Shown in pieces: positions 1-5,492 of a stretch of DNA of 5,492 nt. Source of the stretch: Bacteroidales bacterium (GTDB taxonomy: Bacteria; Bacteroidota; Bacteroidia; Bacteroidales; UBA7960); NCBI GenBank assembly GCA_007125275.1, contig SLDN01000169.1, forward strand, positions 1-5,492, read 5' to 3'. A program made the position numbers and the translations under genes. The notes under the pieces are model-generated. The model saw only the letters and a program-made list of their open reading frames with translations. It was not told the DNA's origin and searched no databases. Position 1 is the stretch's first letter. Every line of letters starts with the position of its first letter.

Positions 1-845
1 TGCAGCTCAACGATGCCTCGCTGACATACGAGCCTGAATCTTCGGCAGCACTTGGTTTTGGCTTCAGATGTGGCTTCCTCGGGATGCTGCACATGGAGAT
101 CGTGCAGGAACGACTCGAACGGGAGTTCGACATGACTGTCATCAACACCGTTCCCAACGTTTCGTATCACGCATTCACCAAAAAAGGAGAAATGCGCATC
201 GTGAACAACCCTTCCGATATGCCCGGACCCAATGAGCTCGAAAGCATCGAAGAACCATACATCCACGCGCAGATCATCACCAAGTCAGACTTTGTCGGCC
301 CGGTGATGTCGCTTTGTCTCGACAAGCGCGGCATCGTAAAAAACCAGGTATATCTTACCACCGACAGGGTAGAAATGACCTTTGAAATGCCTTTGGCTGA
401 AATTGTTTTCGACTTTTATGATCGCTTAAAGACCATCTCACGTGGCTACGCCTCTTTTGACTACCACCCGATCGGCTACCGGGCTTCACATTTAATCAAA
501 CTCGATATCATGCTCAACGGCGACCAGGTGGATGCCCTTTCGGCACTCATCCACAGGGAAAATGCCTTTGACCTCGGTAAGCGCATCTGCTCCAAACTCA
601 GGCAGCTCATCCCCCGGCAACAGTTCGACATTGCCATACAGGCAAGCATCGGGGTCAAGGTCATCGCCCGCGAAACAGTCAAGGCGCTTCGTAAAGACGT
701 TACAGCCAAATGTTATGGAGGCGATATCTCCAGAAAGCGAAAACTTCTGGAGAAACAAAAGAAAGGCAAGAAAAAGATGCGGCAGGTTGGCAACGTTGAA
801 GTCCCTCAACAGGCCTTTATGGCAGTGCTCAAGCTGGACGATTAG
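1..845 (+). CDS. lepA: Elongation factor 4 (LepA), C-terminal part, truncated by the window start
   Basis: LepA/EF4 is a translational GTPase that binds the ribosome and is linked to back-translocation and to ribosome biogenesis or initiation. The first complete codon is at position 3, and 280 residues are visible of a family length near 600, so the GTPase domain and domain II lie outside the window. Visible residues 5-30 carry the LepA segment with [16 protein letters not shown] and MLHMEI, which belongs to the EF-G-like C-terminal half. The LepA-specific C-terminal domain ends the protein: residues 236-280 contain [20 protein letters not shown], then a basic Lys stretch and [12 protein letters not shown], all diagnostic of LepA rather than EF-G. 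The frame is open from position 3 to a TAG stop with no sign of damage. An ATG at 84 is an internal Met, not the start. The gene converges on rsmI with a 36-bp gap. Identification is firm. Confidence 0.97.
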   Translation, partial: QLNDASLTYEPESSAALGFGFRCGFLGMLHMEIVQERLEREFDMTVINTVPNVSYHAFTKKGEMRIVNNPSDMPGPNELESIEEPYIHAQIITKSDFVGPVMSLCLDKRGIVKNQVYLTTDRVEMTFEMPLAEIVFDFYDRLKTISRGYASFDYHPIGYRASHLIKLDIMLNGDQVDALSALIHRENAFDLGKRICSKLRQLIPRQQFDIAIQASIGVKVIARETVKALRKDVTAKCYGGDISRKRKLLEKQKKGKKKMRQVGNVEVPQQAFMAVLKLDD

Positions 846-855
846 CCCTTCAGAC

Positions 856-876
856 CCGGCTTGTTTAAAAAGCCGG
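856..876. terminator. Hairpin in the convergent lepA/rsmI gap
   Basis: A perfect 7-bp inverted repeat, CCGGCTT (856-862) and AAGCCGG (870-876), flanks a 7-nt loop between two convergent stop codons. Its position suggests a shared bidirectional terminator. On the + strand it is followed by a weakly T-rich tail (CCTATTTT, 881-888), and on the - strand no T tract follows, so intrinsic strength is doubtful. The call rests on symmetry and position. Confidence 0.45.
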
Positions 877-881
877 TTACC

Positions 882-1559
882 CTATTTTGACCTGAGGCCT
901 TCCACTACGATGGTGATCTCACCCTTTATGCTTATACCGCTAAACTCGTTGATCAATTCCCCCAGACATCCGCGGTGATGCGTTTCGTGCATCTTGCTGA
1001 TCTCGCGCGACACACATGCCGGACGGTCTTCACCAAACAAGGAAGCAAATTCTTTGAGCGTTTTGAGCAGGCGGTGCGGTGACTCATAAAACACCATCGT
1101 CCGCACCTCCTCCTGCAGCTGTCCGAGGCGCGTTTGCCGGCCTTTCTTTACCGGCAGAAAACCTTCAAAGCAAAAACGGTCGCAGGGAATGCCACTGGCC
1201 ACCAGTGCCGGCACAAAAGCCGTTGGCCCGGGTAACGACTCCATGGCTATCCCCTCTTTTGCACATTCGCGAACAAGCAAAAAACCCGGATCAGAGATGC
1301 CCGGCATGCCTGCATCACTTACAAGGGCAATCTGCTGACCCAAAGCCAATCGCTCCATCACCGACGGAAGGATGCTGTGCTCATTGTGCTGGTGAAAAGA
1401 GAGCATCCTGACGGATACGTCAAAATGCTTCAGCAACTTCCCGGTTACGCGCGTATCCTCACACAAAACCAGATCCACCTCCTTCAACAGGCGGATGGCC
1501 CGCAAAGTCATATCCTCAAGATTGCCAACGGGGGTAGGTATGATGTATAGTCTTGACAT
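882..1559 (-). CDS. rsmI: 16S rRNA (cytidine(1402)-2'-O)-methyltransferase RsmI
   Basis: RsmI uses S-adenosylmethionine to methylate the 2'-hydroxyl of C1402 in the decoding centre of 16S rRNA, acting in the cytoplasm; RsmH adds the base methyl group at the same nucleotide. It belongs to the tetrapyrrole (corrin/porphyrin) methylase fold. Visible motifs are PTPVGNL (residues 8-14), CEDTR (33-37), SDAGMPGISDPG (81-92), then LPGPTA, CFEGFLP, FYESPHRL, a SREISK segment and a terminal KGEITIVVEG. The ATG at 1559 gives 225 residues beginning MSRLYIIPTPVGN, the usual family start. An upstream in-frame GTG at 1586 would add nine atypical residues. An AGAG about 8 nt before the ATG is only a weak Shine-Dalgarno. 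The protein is shorter than E. coli RsmI (286 residues, from memory) because the C-terminal extension is absent. The Thr usual in SDAGTP is Met at residue 85. It probably shares a transcript with the gene ending at 1607. Confidence 0.95.
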   Translation of the reverse strand: MSRLYIIPTPVGNLEDMTLRAIRLLKEVDLVLCEDTRVTGKLLKHFDVSVRMLSFHQHNEHSILPSVMERLALGQQIALVSDAGMPGISDPGFLLVRECAKEGIAMESLPGPTAFVPALVASGIPCDRFCFEGFLPVKKGRQTRLGQLQEEVRTMVFYESPHRLLKTLKEFASLFGEDRPACVSREISKMHETHHRGCLGELINEFSGISIKGEITIVVEGLRSK

Positions 1560-1606
1560 TTGTTCTCTGTAATGATATTGTTTCACGGCTCACCTTGCCG
1601 GGCAAA

Positions 1607-2599
1607 TCACATATAACGACGTTGCACGTAATTGGCAAGCTTCTCAATCGTAGCAGTTGATTGGCCGGCATCCCATGAATACTGAGCGCCAAGATCATTG
1701 AGATAATCAAAAGCTGCCTGCATGTTCTCAAAATCGTTCAGGCGGGCAATGGCATCATAGTATGCCTGAATGTTGCCATCAAACAGCTCGTTAATAAACA
1801 GGAACTTTTCATTCACGCCGATCACCTCTTTGATGCTGGAGATGGGGTTTTGCTGCATCCGTGCACCGATGCTTTTGTCCTCCTTGTTGCCGGCAATTCT
1901 TTGATGAACGGAGTTGTCCTGACCGGTATATTGATCTCCAATGGTCTTTTTGCTGTAATCAGAAAGCAAGTCAATAACCGTTTTATTCCTGGCAATGGCG
2001 GGTGCCGGCGGGACAACGGGTTTTTCAACCAGCGGGTCAGTTTTTGCCTGCTCTGCATCAGGCCCAAAAAGCGTTTGATCATTCTCAGGCGGCGTTAATT
2101 CAACAGGGGGCTGTTGATCGATCGGTTCCGGTGCTGGTGATTCTGACACCGGTGTTGGAAGTTCTGAATCCGGTGTTGGCAGTTCCGACCCCGGTGCTGG
2201 TGATTCTGACCCCGGGCTGGCAGATTCTTTTTCAGCAGCTTCCGGTTCATGAGTTGAAGCTTCCGGTTCATGAGTTGCAGTGTCTGATTCCTCCGCGGGG
2301 GGGGCTGCTTCCGAGGCCTTTTCCTCTACTTGCGTTTTTGTCGGAATGGGCACTTCCTGTGGCGGCGGTGTATTGAGCTTAGCAGAAGATCTTTCGATGG
2401 GCCTGTTCACCGGAAATTGTTCCGCAGAAAGCTTTTTCAAAGCCTCAAAGTTGCGGTACAGCAGGCGCAAGTCATCTTGAACAAGATCAATATCCAGTGA
2501 GAGATCTTTAACGGGATGATGGTGGTTAATGTAATTGGTGCGCTTTACAATTTCCTCCAAAAGATCAACTATTAAATCTTTAATTTCCAAATGTTTCAT
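1607..2599 (-). CDS. Uncharacterised protein with Pro/Glu-rich repeat linker and conserved C-terminal domain
   Basis: I do not know a function for this 330-residue protein. It has three parts. Residues 1-62 look helical and rich in Leu, Asp and Glu (IKDLIVDLLEEIVKRTNYIN; later LRLLYRNFEALKKL). Residues 63-205 are low-complexity Pro/Glu/Ser/Ala, including THEPEAS/THEPEAA (109-122) and about five heptads of the type E-[SL]-P-[AT]-P-x-S (125-159). Residues 206-330 look ordered, with VIDLLSDYSKK, then SSIKEVIGVNEKFLFINELF and DGNIQAYYDAIARLN, and end in ANYVQRRYM. This last block resembles the C terminus of conserved hypothetical proteins I remember only from Bacteroidota. No signal peptide or membrane helix is visible, so it is probably cytoplasmic. 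The ATG at 2599 follows a run of eight T with no Shine-Dalgarno. rsmI begins 47 bp downstream on the same strand, suggesting one transcript. The reading frame is confident; the role is open. Confidence 0.85.
   Translation of the reverse strand: MKHLEIKDLIVDLLEEIVKRTNYINHHHPVKDLSLDIDLVQDDLRLLYRNFEALKKLSAEQFPVNRPIERSSAKLNTPPPQEVPIPTKTQVEEKASEAAPPAEESDTATHEPEASTHEPEAAEKESASPGSESPAPGSELPTPDSELPTPVSESPAPEPIDQQPPVELTPPENDQTLFGPDAEQAKTDPLVEKPVVPPAPAIARNKTVIDLLSDYSKKTIGDQYTGQDNSVHQRIAGNKEDKSIGARMQQNPISSIKEVIGVNEKFLFINELFDGNIQAYYDAIARLNDFENMQAAFDYLNDLGAQYSWDAGQSTATIEKLANYVQRRYM
2128..2232 (-). repeat. Tandem 21-nt repeat, about five units, coding
   Basis: Units begin at 2128, 2149, 2170, 2191 and 2212, each 21 nt and starting CCGG on the + strand. 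The first four are close copies of ccggtgctggtgattctgac plus one base, and the fifth is degenerate. On the coding (-) strand they encode heptapeptides ESPAPGS, ELPTPDS, ELPTPVS and relatives (residues 125-159 of the unknown protein). The 21-nt length keeps copy-number changes in frame. Confidence 0.85.
2237..2278 (-). repeat. Tandem 21-nt repeat, two units, coding
   Basis: Two adjacent units (2237-2257 and 2258-2278) share agcttccggttcatgagttg and differ only at the last base. They encode THEPEAS and THEPEAA (residues 109-122 of the unknown protein). The unit length equals that of the neighbouring array although the sequence differs. Confidence 0.85.
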
Positions 2600-2663
2600 A
2601 AAAAAAATTAGTTTGCCGGGTGATTCTCTTTTCAGGAATGGATAACGGTGTAAAGTTATTGAT

Positions 2664-2671
2664 TATTTTTG
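2664..2671 (+). promoter_or_regulatory. Possible Bacteroidota -7 promoter box
   Basis: TATTTTTG matches the TAnnTTTG -7 element of the Bacteroidota primary sigma factor and points towards tdk, about 200 bp upstream of its ATG. No TTG -33 element sits at the expected 19-21 nt spacing, and one match in A/T-rich DNA can arise by chance. A weaker 7-of-8 match, TATCTTTT (2830-2837), lies nearer tdk. I saw no clean box on the - strand. Confidence 0.25.
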
Positions 2672-2739
2672 TGAATGCCAGAAGAGCCAACTTCTAAAAG
2701 ACAATAATTGTGAATGAATTCAATAATGCTTTGCCAACA

Positions 2740-2772
2740 ATCAGTCTAAATCAATATAAATCAGCCAGATCA
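2740..2772. repeat. Four ATCA words spaced 10, 10 and 9 bp
   Basis: ATCA begins at 2740, 2750, 2760 and 2769, so the copies fall about one helical turn apart. The flanks are only loosely alike (ATCAG, ATCAA, ATCAG, ATCAA). The words lie in the divergent promoter region, where a phased direct repeat could be an operator or a bending element. The pattern is short enough to be chance. Confidence 0.35.
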
Positions 2773-2873
2773 ATGTACTTTTATTGCAAATGTTGAACAA
2801 AATGGCTTTTCGGGACAGAATGAATGTCATATCTTTTTTTATGAAAAACAATTAGCAACACAAAAACACACAG

Positions 2874-3446
2874 ATGTTTCTTGAAAACGAACACGACAGG
2901 GCGCGACGGCGTGGCTGGATAGAGGTGATTTGCGGCAGCATGTTTTCGGGCAAGACGGAGGAGCTGATTCGCCGTTTGAAGCGGGCGCGCATTGCGAAGC
3001 TCAGTGTCGAGATATTCAAGCCGGGCGTTGACAACCGATATGATGAAGAGAAGGTTGTTTCACACGATGCCAATGAGATACTGTCGACACCCGTGCCGGC
3101 GTCAGGGAACATTTTGCTGATGGCCAACGATGTGGATGTTGTTGGGATTGACGAGGCACAATTTTTTGACCCGGAGCTGCCCAACGTGTGCAACCAGCTG
3201 GCTGATTCCGGCATCCGTGTAATCGTTGCCGGCCTCGACATGGATTACACCGGCAAGCCTTTTGGCCCTATGCCTGCACTGCTGGCCACGGCCGAATACA
3301 TTACCAAGGTGCATGCCATTTGTGTTCGCTGTGGTCACCTGGCACAGCATTCGCACCGCATCATTGCCGACGACAAGCTGGTGGTGCTGGGAGAAACCGA
3401 CACCTATGAACCCCTGTGCCGCAGTTGCTTCTCAAAAACAAGATAG
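2874..3446 (+). CDS. tdk: Thymidine kinase, type II (TK1-like)
   Basis: Thymidine kinase phosphorylates thymidine (and deoxyuridine) with ATP to give dTMP, the entry step of pyrimidine deoxynucleoside salvage in the cytoplasm. The 190-residue length is normal for the tetrameric TK1-like family. The Walker A P-loop is GSMFSGKT (residues 21-28). DEAQFF (93-98) carries the Walker B Asp93 and the likely catalytic base Glu94. [15 protein letters not shown] (120-134) contacts the nucleotides. The structural zinc site is complete as CVRC (Cys150, Cys153) and CRSC (Cys182, Cys185). Tyr178 in the TYEPL segment is in the thymidine-binding lasso. The ATG at 2874 gives MFLEN...[12 protein letters not shown], the N terminus usual in Bacteroidota. 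The leader is A-rich (acacaaaaacacacag) with no clear Shine-Dalgarno. The gene stands alone, divergent from the unknown gene and convergent with pgi. All key residues are present, so activity is expected. Confidence 0.97.
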   Translation: MFLENEHDRARRRGWIEVICGSMFSGKTEELIRRLKRARIAKLSVEIFKPGVDNRYDEEKVVSHDANEILSTPVPASGNILLMANDVDVVGIDEAQFFDPELPNVCNQLADSGIRVIVAGLDMDYTGKPFGPMPALLATAEYITKVHAICVRCGHLAQHSHRIIADDKLVVLGETDTYEPLCRSCFSKTR

Positions 3447-3473
3447 GGCTGAACGTGGATACTCCGCCACAGA

Positions 3474-3488
3474 TCCGGTGTTGCCGGA
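3474..3488 (+). terminator. Possible tdk terminator hairpin
   Basis: TCCGG (3474-3478) and CCGGA (3484-3488) form a 5-bp stem with a 5-nt loop, 27 bp after the tdk stop. No T run follows, so it is not a classical intrinsic terminator on the + strand. GCCGGAC (3483-3489) could instead pair with GTCCGGC (3526-3532), which is followed by TTATTT. Confidence 0.3.
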
Positions 3489-3519
3489 CCGGGTGCTCCG
3501 TCAGGTAAAAAACTGTTTG

Positions 3520-3544
3520 AAAAAAGTCCGGCTTATTTGCCCGG
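3520..3544 (-). terminator. Intrinsic terminator of pgi, overlapping its stop codon
   Basis: Read on the - strand, the pgi 3' end is CCGGGC-AAATAA-GCCGG, then AC and six T (A6 on the + strand, 3520-3525). CCGG pairs with CCGG and C with G across a one-base bulge, leaving a 6-nt AAATAA loop that holds the TAA stop codon. A GC stem followed by a T run fits a Rho-independent terminator, though the stem is short. Confidence 0.5.
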
Positions 3545-4849
3545 TTTGCCAAGCAGGGCAAACATATTCTTCTTGTAAGCCTCCACTCCGGGCTGGTCAA
3601 AGGGGTTCACATCAAGAATGTAACCGCTTATCGCACAGGCCATCTCAAAGAAATAGATCAGCTCACCAAGATTGTTTTCGTTGATGGCAGGAATGCTGAT
3701 CTGCAGGTTGGGCACATCCCCATCAAGATGAGCCATCATGGTGCCTTTGGCGGCCATGCGGTTCACATGGCTTACACGCTTGCCGGCAAGGTAGTTCAAG
3801 CCATCGAGATCATCTTTGTCTTCAGGTATGACAACCGTATGGCGGGTGTCTTCTACAGTGATCACCGTCTCAAAAAAGTTTTTTAAGCCATCCTGAATGT
3901 ATTGTCCCATTGAATGCAGATCGGTAGTAAAGCTTACCCCGGCAGGAAAAATCCCTTTGCCATCCTTGCCTTCACTTTCACCAAAAAGCTGCTTCCACCA
4001 TTCAGAAAAGTATGTGAGGGAGGGGTTGTAGCCGGCAAGTATCTCGGTTGTTTTCCCCTTATTGTAGAGGATGTTTCTGAGCACCGCATACGAGGCAGCA
4101 GGGTTTTTTTCAATGATATTTTCCTTTTTAAGATGGTCTGCCATCATTTTTGCTCCTTTCACAAGCTCTCTGATGTTGTGACCGGCAACGGCGATGGGCA
4201 GCAGGCCAACCGGCGTAAGCACCGAGTATCGTCCGCCAACATCATCCGGGATGACGTAAGTGGCATAGCCTTCGTTGTCTGCTAATTGTTTGAGGGCACC
4301 ATGCGAGGCATCTGTAACCGCAAATATGCGATGGGCCGCTCCCTCTTTGCCATATTTCCTCTCCAGATGTGTCCGCAACAGCCGAAAGGCGATGGCAGGT
4401 TCAGTGGTGGTTCCCGACTTTGATATGACGATGATGGAGTAAGATTTGCTATCAAGCCAGGAAAGCAGGGAGTGCAAATAGTCTTCGTCGAGGTGGTGGC
4501 CGGCGTAAACCAGTTCGGTATGGCCGCTACCAGCTTTTGCGCTGCCCTGAAACGGGGAATCGGAGAGCGCCTCACACACTGCGCGCGTCCCAAGGTATGA
4601 ACCACCAATGCCAATGACAACCGCGACCTCTGATTGCTCCCTGATTTTTTCCGCATCTGCCTCCAGACGCAACAGAAGTTCATGATCGATGCCGGCGGGC
4701 AAGTCAACCCAGCCAAGGAAGTCGCTACCCTTTCCTTTCCGCTGATAGATATTCTTGTGATGCAGTTCGAGCTCACGCTGAAACAAACTAATTTCGTCGC
4801 TTGATACAAATGATCTTACATGCTGATCATCAAATGTCAGATTAATCAT
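3533..4849 (-). CDS. pgi: Glucose-6-phosphate isomerase
   Basis: The enzyme interconverts glucose 6-phosphate and fructose 6-phosphate in glycolysis and gluconeogenesis, in the cytoplasm. Counting from the ATG at 4849, the 438 residues match the short bacterial form (about 440-450 in Bacillus and Bacteroides) rather than the roughly 550-residue E. coli type. Two SIS sugar-isomerase domains are evident: IGIGGSYLGTRA (79-90) and the phosphate-binding SKSGTTTEPA (143-152), then DDVGGRYSVLTPVG (202-215). Active-site elements are GESEGKDGKG (290-299) with likely catalytic base Glu291, His312 in DLHSMGQ, and the family signature NPFDQPGVEAYKKN (415-428) with Lys426. A TTG at 4855 would add two residues, but the ATG giving MINLTF is the better start. 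No Shine-Dalgarno is visible in the A/T-rich leader. infB ends 25 bp upstream on the same strand, so pgi may be transcribed with it. Confidence 0.97.
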   Translation of the reverse strand: MINLTFDDQHVRSFVSSDEISLFQRELELHHKNIYQRKGKGSDFLGWVDLPAGIDHELLLRLEADAEKIREQSEVAVVIGIGGSYLGTRAVCEALSDSPFQGSAKAGSGHTELVYAGHHLDEDYLHSLLSWLDSKSYSIIVISKSGTTTEPAIAFRLLRTHLERKYGKEGAAHRIFAVTDASHGALKQLADNEGYATYVIPDDVGGRYSVLTPVGLLPIAVAGHNIRELVKGAKMMADHLKKENIIEKNPAASYAVLRNILYNKGKTTEILAGYNPSLTYFSEWWKQLFGESEGKDGKGIFPAGVSFTTDLHSMGQYIQDGLKNFFETVITVEDTRHTVVIPEDKDDLDGLNYLAGKRVSHVNRMAAKGTMMAHLDGDVPNLQISIPAINENNLGELIYFFEMACAISGYILDVNPFDQPGVEAYKKNMFALLGKPGK

Positions 4850-4874
4850 AGTCAATTAATTATTAGTTGGAAAA

Positions 4875-5492
4875 CTATTCCAGGGTCCGGGCGATCTCCA
4901 CAGTTTCAAACGCTTCGATGATATCGCCAACTTTGATGTCGTTGAATCTATCAATGTTTAACCCGCATTCATAGCCTGTAGAAACCTCTTTCACATCTTC
5001 TTTAAAGCGCTTGAGCGATCCAAGTGTTCCGGTGAACACCACGATGCCGTCGCGAATCAGCCTGATGCTTGCGTTTCTGTGTATCTTTCCATCGAGCACC
5101 ATACAACCTGCAACCGTGCCCACTTTGGTTATCTTGAACACATCGCGCACTTCGAGGTTGGCAGTGATTTTTTCTTCAATTTCAGGCGAGAGCATGCCTT
5201 CGATGGCAGATTTAATCTCGTTGATGGCATTATAGATCACACTATACAGTCGTATGTCGATTTGTTCGTGTTCAGCCAGTTTTCGGGCAGCCATCGATGG
5301 GCGCACCTGGAAGCCAATAATGATTGCATTAGAGGCAGATGCCAGCAGCACATCACCCTCGGTGACCTGTCCAACGGCTTTATGGATGATGTTCACCTGG
5401 ATTTCTGCAGTGCTCAGTTTCAGCAATGAGTCGCTGAGGGCTTCCACAGATCCGTCCACATCACCCTTTACGATGATGTTAAGCTCTTTGAA
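4875..5492 (-). CDS. infB: Translation initiation factor IF-2, C-terminal part, truncated by the window end
   Basis: IF-2 is the GTPase that brings initiator fMet-tRNA to the 30S subunit and promotes 50S joining. Only the last 205 residues are visible; the GTPase domain and the long N terminus lie beyond the window, and the frame stays open to the window edge. Visible residues 4-18 read [15 protein letters not shown], the start of IF-2 domain C1, followed by IGFQVRP (59-65). Domain C2, which binds fMet-tRNA, carries [18 protein letters not shown] (120-137), [21 protein letters not shown] with the conserved Cys176, and [14 protein letters not shown] near the end. It finishes in ARTLE and a TAG stop. 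The GTG at 5459 is an internal Val in VDGSVEA, not a start. pgi follows after 25 bp. I see no terminator in that short gap, which supports read-through from infB into pgi. Confidence 0.97.
   Translation of the reverse strand, partial: FKELNIIVKGDVDGSVEALSDSLLKLSTAEIQVNIIHKAVGQVTEGDVLLASASNAIIIGFQVRPSMAARKLAEHEQIDIRLYSVIYNAINEIKSAIEGMLSPEIEEKITANLEVRDVFKITKVGTVAGCMVLDGKIHRNASIRLIRDGIVVFTGTLGSLKRFKEDVKEVSTGYECGLNIDRFNDIKVGDIIEAFETVEIARTLE

Larger units (their letters stand above)
2600..2873. other. A/T-rich divergent intergenic region
   Basis: These 274 bp separate the starts of the unknown gene (-) and tdk (+), so promoters for both should lie here. The stretch is clearly more A/T-rich than the genes and holds no plausible coding frame. 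It contains a T8 run just before the unknown gene's ATG (A8 on the + strand, 2600-2607), one TAnnTTTG box, four phased ATCA words and small imperfect palindromes such as ACAATAATTGT (2701-2711). I see no riboswitch or RNA gene. Confidence 0.7.

Noticed and set aside
532..978. Open frame of 148 codons on the + strand across the lepA 3' end
   Set aside because: It lies in another frame of lepA and runs into the opposite strand of rsmI. Its translation is Ser/Pro/Arg-rich with no family likeness.
1079..1411. Open frame of 110 codons on the + strand opposite rsmI
   Set aside because: It is antisense to clear RsmI motifs and encodes low-complexity Pro/Ala/Ser sequence.
2002..2376. Open frame of 124 codons on the + strand opposite the unknown gene, with repeated LVILTPVL-type segments
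   Set aside because: The hydrophobic repeats are the reverse translation of the 21-nt coding repeats. The opposite strand has the longer frame, a better start and a conserved-looking C terminus.
2680..2695. Small hairpin AGAAG-AGCCAA-CTTCT in the divergent region
   Set aside because: It has only five base pairs, no following T run and no conserved context, so chance is the simplest explanation.
2852..3241. Open frame of 129 codons on the - strand opposite tdk
   Set aside because: tdk has every motif of its family on the + strand, and this translation is Ser/Arg-rich with no recognisable domain.
3226..3684. Open frame of 152 codons on the + strand covering the end of tdk and the tdk/pgi gap
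   Set aside because: It is out of frame with tdk and antisense to the pgi end, with atypical His/Arg/Ser-rich composition. It is not a tdk extension, since tdk ends normally at its TAG.
4282..4809. Open frame of 175 codons on the - strand within pgi
   Set aside because: It is a different frame of the same strand as pgi, whose catalytic signatures cover the whole region.
5011..5429. Overlapping open frames on the + strand opposite infB (5011-5235 and 5079-5429)
   Set aside because: They are antisense to well-conserved IF-2 C1 and C2 domains and show no domain or start signal.
1..5492. A new defence, mobile or biosynthetic system
   Set aside because: Five of the six genes are recognisable housekeeping genes with intact motifs. 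There are no transposase, integrase, toxin, nuclease or CRISPR-like repeats, and no tRNA-like structure.

Overview
The window looks like a stretch of Bacteroidota (Bacteroidetes) chromosome. The thymidine kinase has the N-terminal form I associate with that phylum (MFLEN...[17 protein letters not shown]). The phosphoglucose isomerase is the short bacterial form. The uncharacterised protein resembles Bacteroidota-only proteins as I remember them. Most starts lack a Shine-Dalgarno sequence and have A/T-rich leaders. This assignment comes from family recognition; no search was run. The content is mostly core housekeeping, and I see no mobile element, CRISPR array, RNA gene, phage gene or defence gene.

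Layout from left to right. Positions 1-845 (+) hold the 3' part of lepA (elongation factor 4), cut by the window start. A short convergent gap with a GC-rich hairpin separates it from rsmI (882-1559, -), a 16S rRNA ribose methyltransferase. Upstream of rsmI on the same strand, 47 bp away, is a 330-residue protein of unknown function (1607-2599, -) with two ordered-looking ends joined by a Pro/Glu-rich linker built on 21-nt repeats. An A/T-rich divergent intergenic region (2600-2873) separates that pair from tdk (2874-3446, +), thymidine kinase. tdk converges on pgi (3533-4849, -), glucose-6-phosphate isomerase. The pgi terminator hairpin appears to contain the pgi stop codon. infB (4875-5492, -), translation initiation factor IF-2, is cut by the window end and lies 25 bp upstream of pgi on the same strand.

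The likely transcription units are lepA alone or as the end of an operon, unknown gene-rsmI, tdk alone, and infB-pgi. Three genes serve the ribosome (lepA, rsmI, infB), one nucleotide salvage (tdk) and one central carbon metabolism (pgi). They do not form a single pathway. The least explained item is the 1607-2599 protein and its heptapeptide repeats. I found no convincing evidence of a new multi-gene system.
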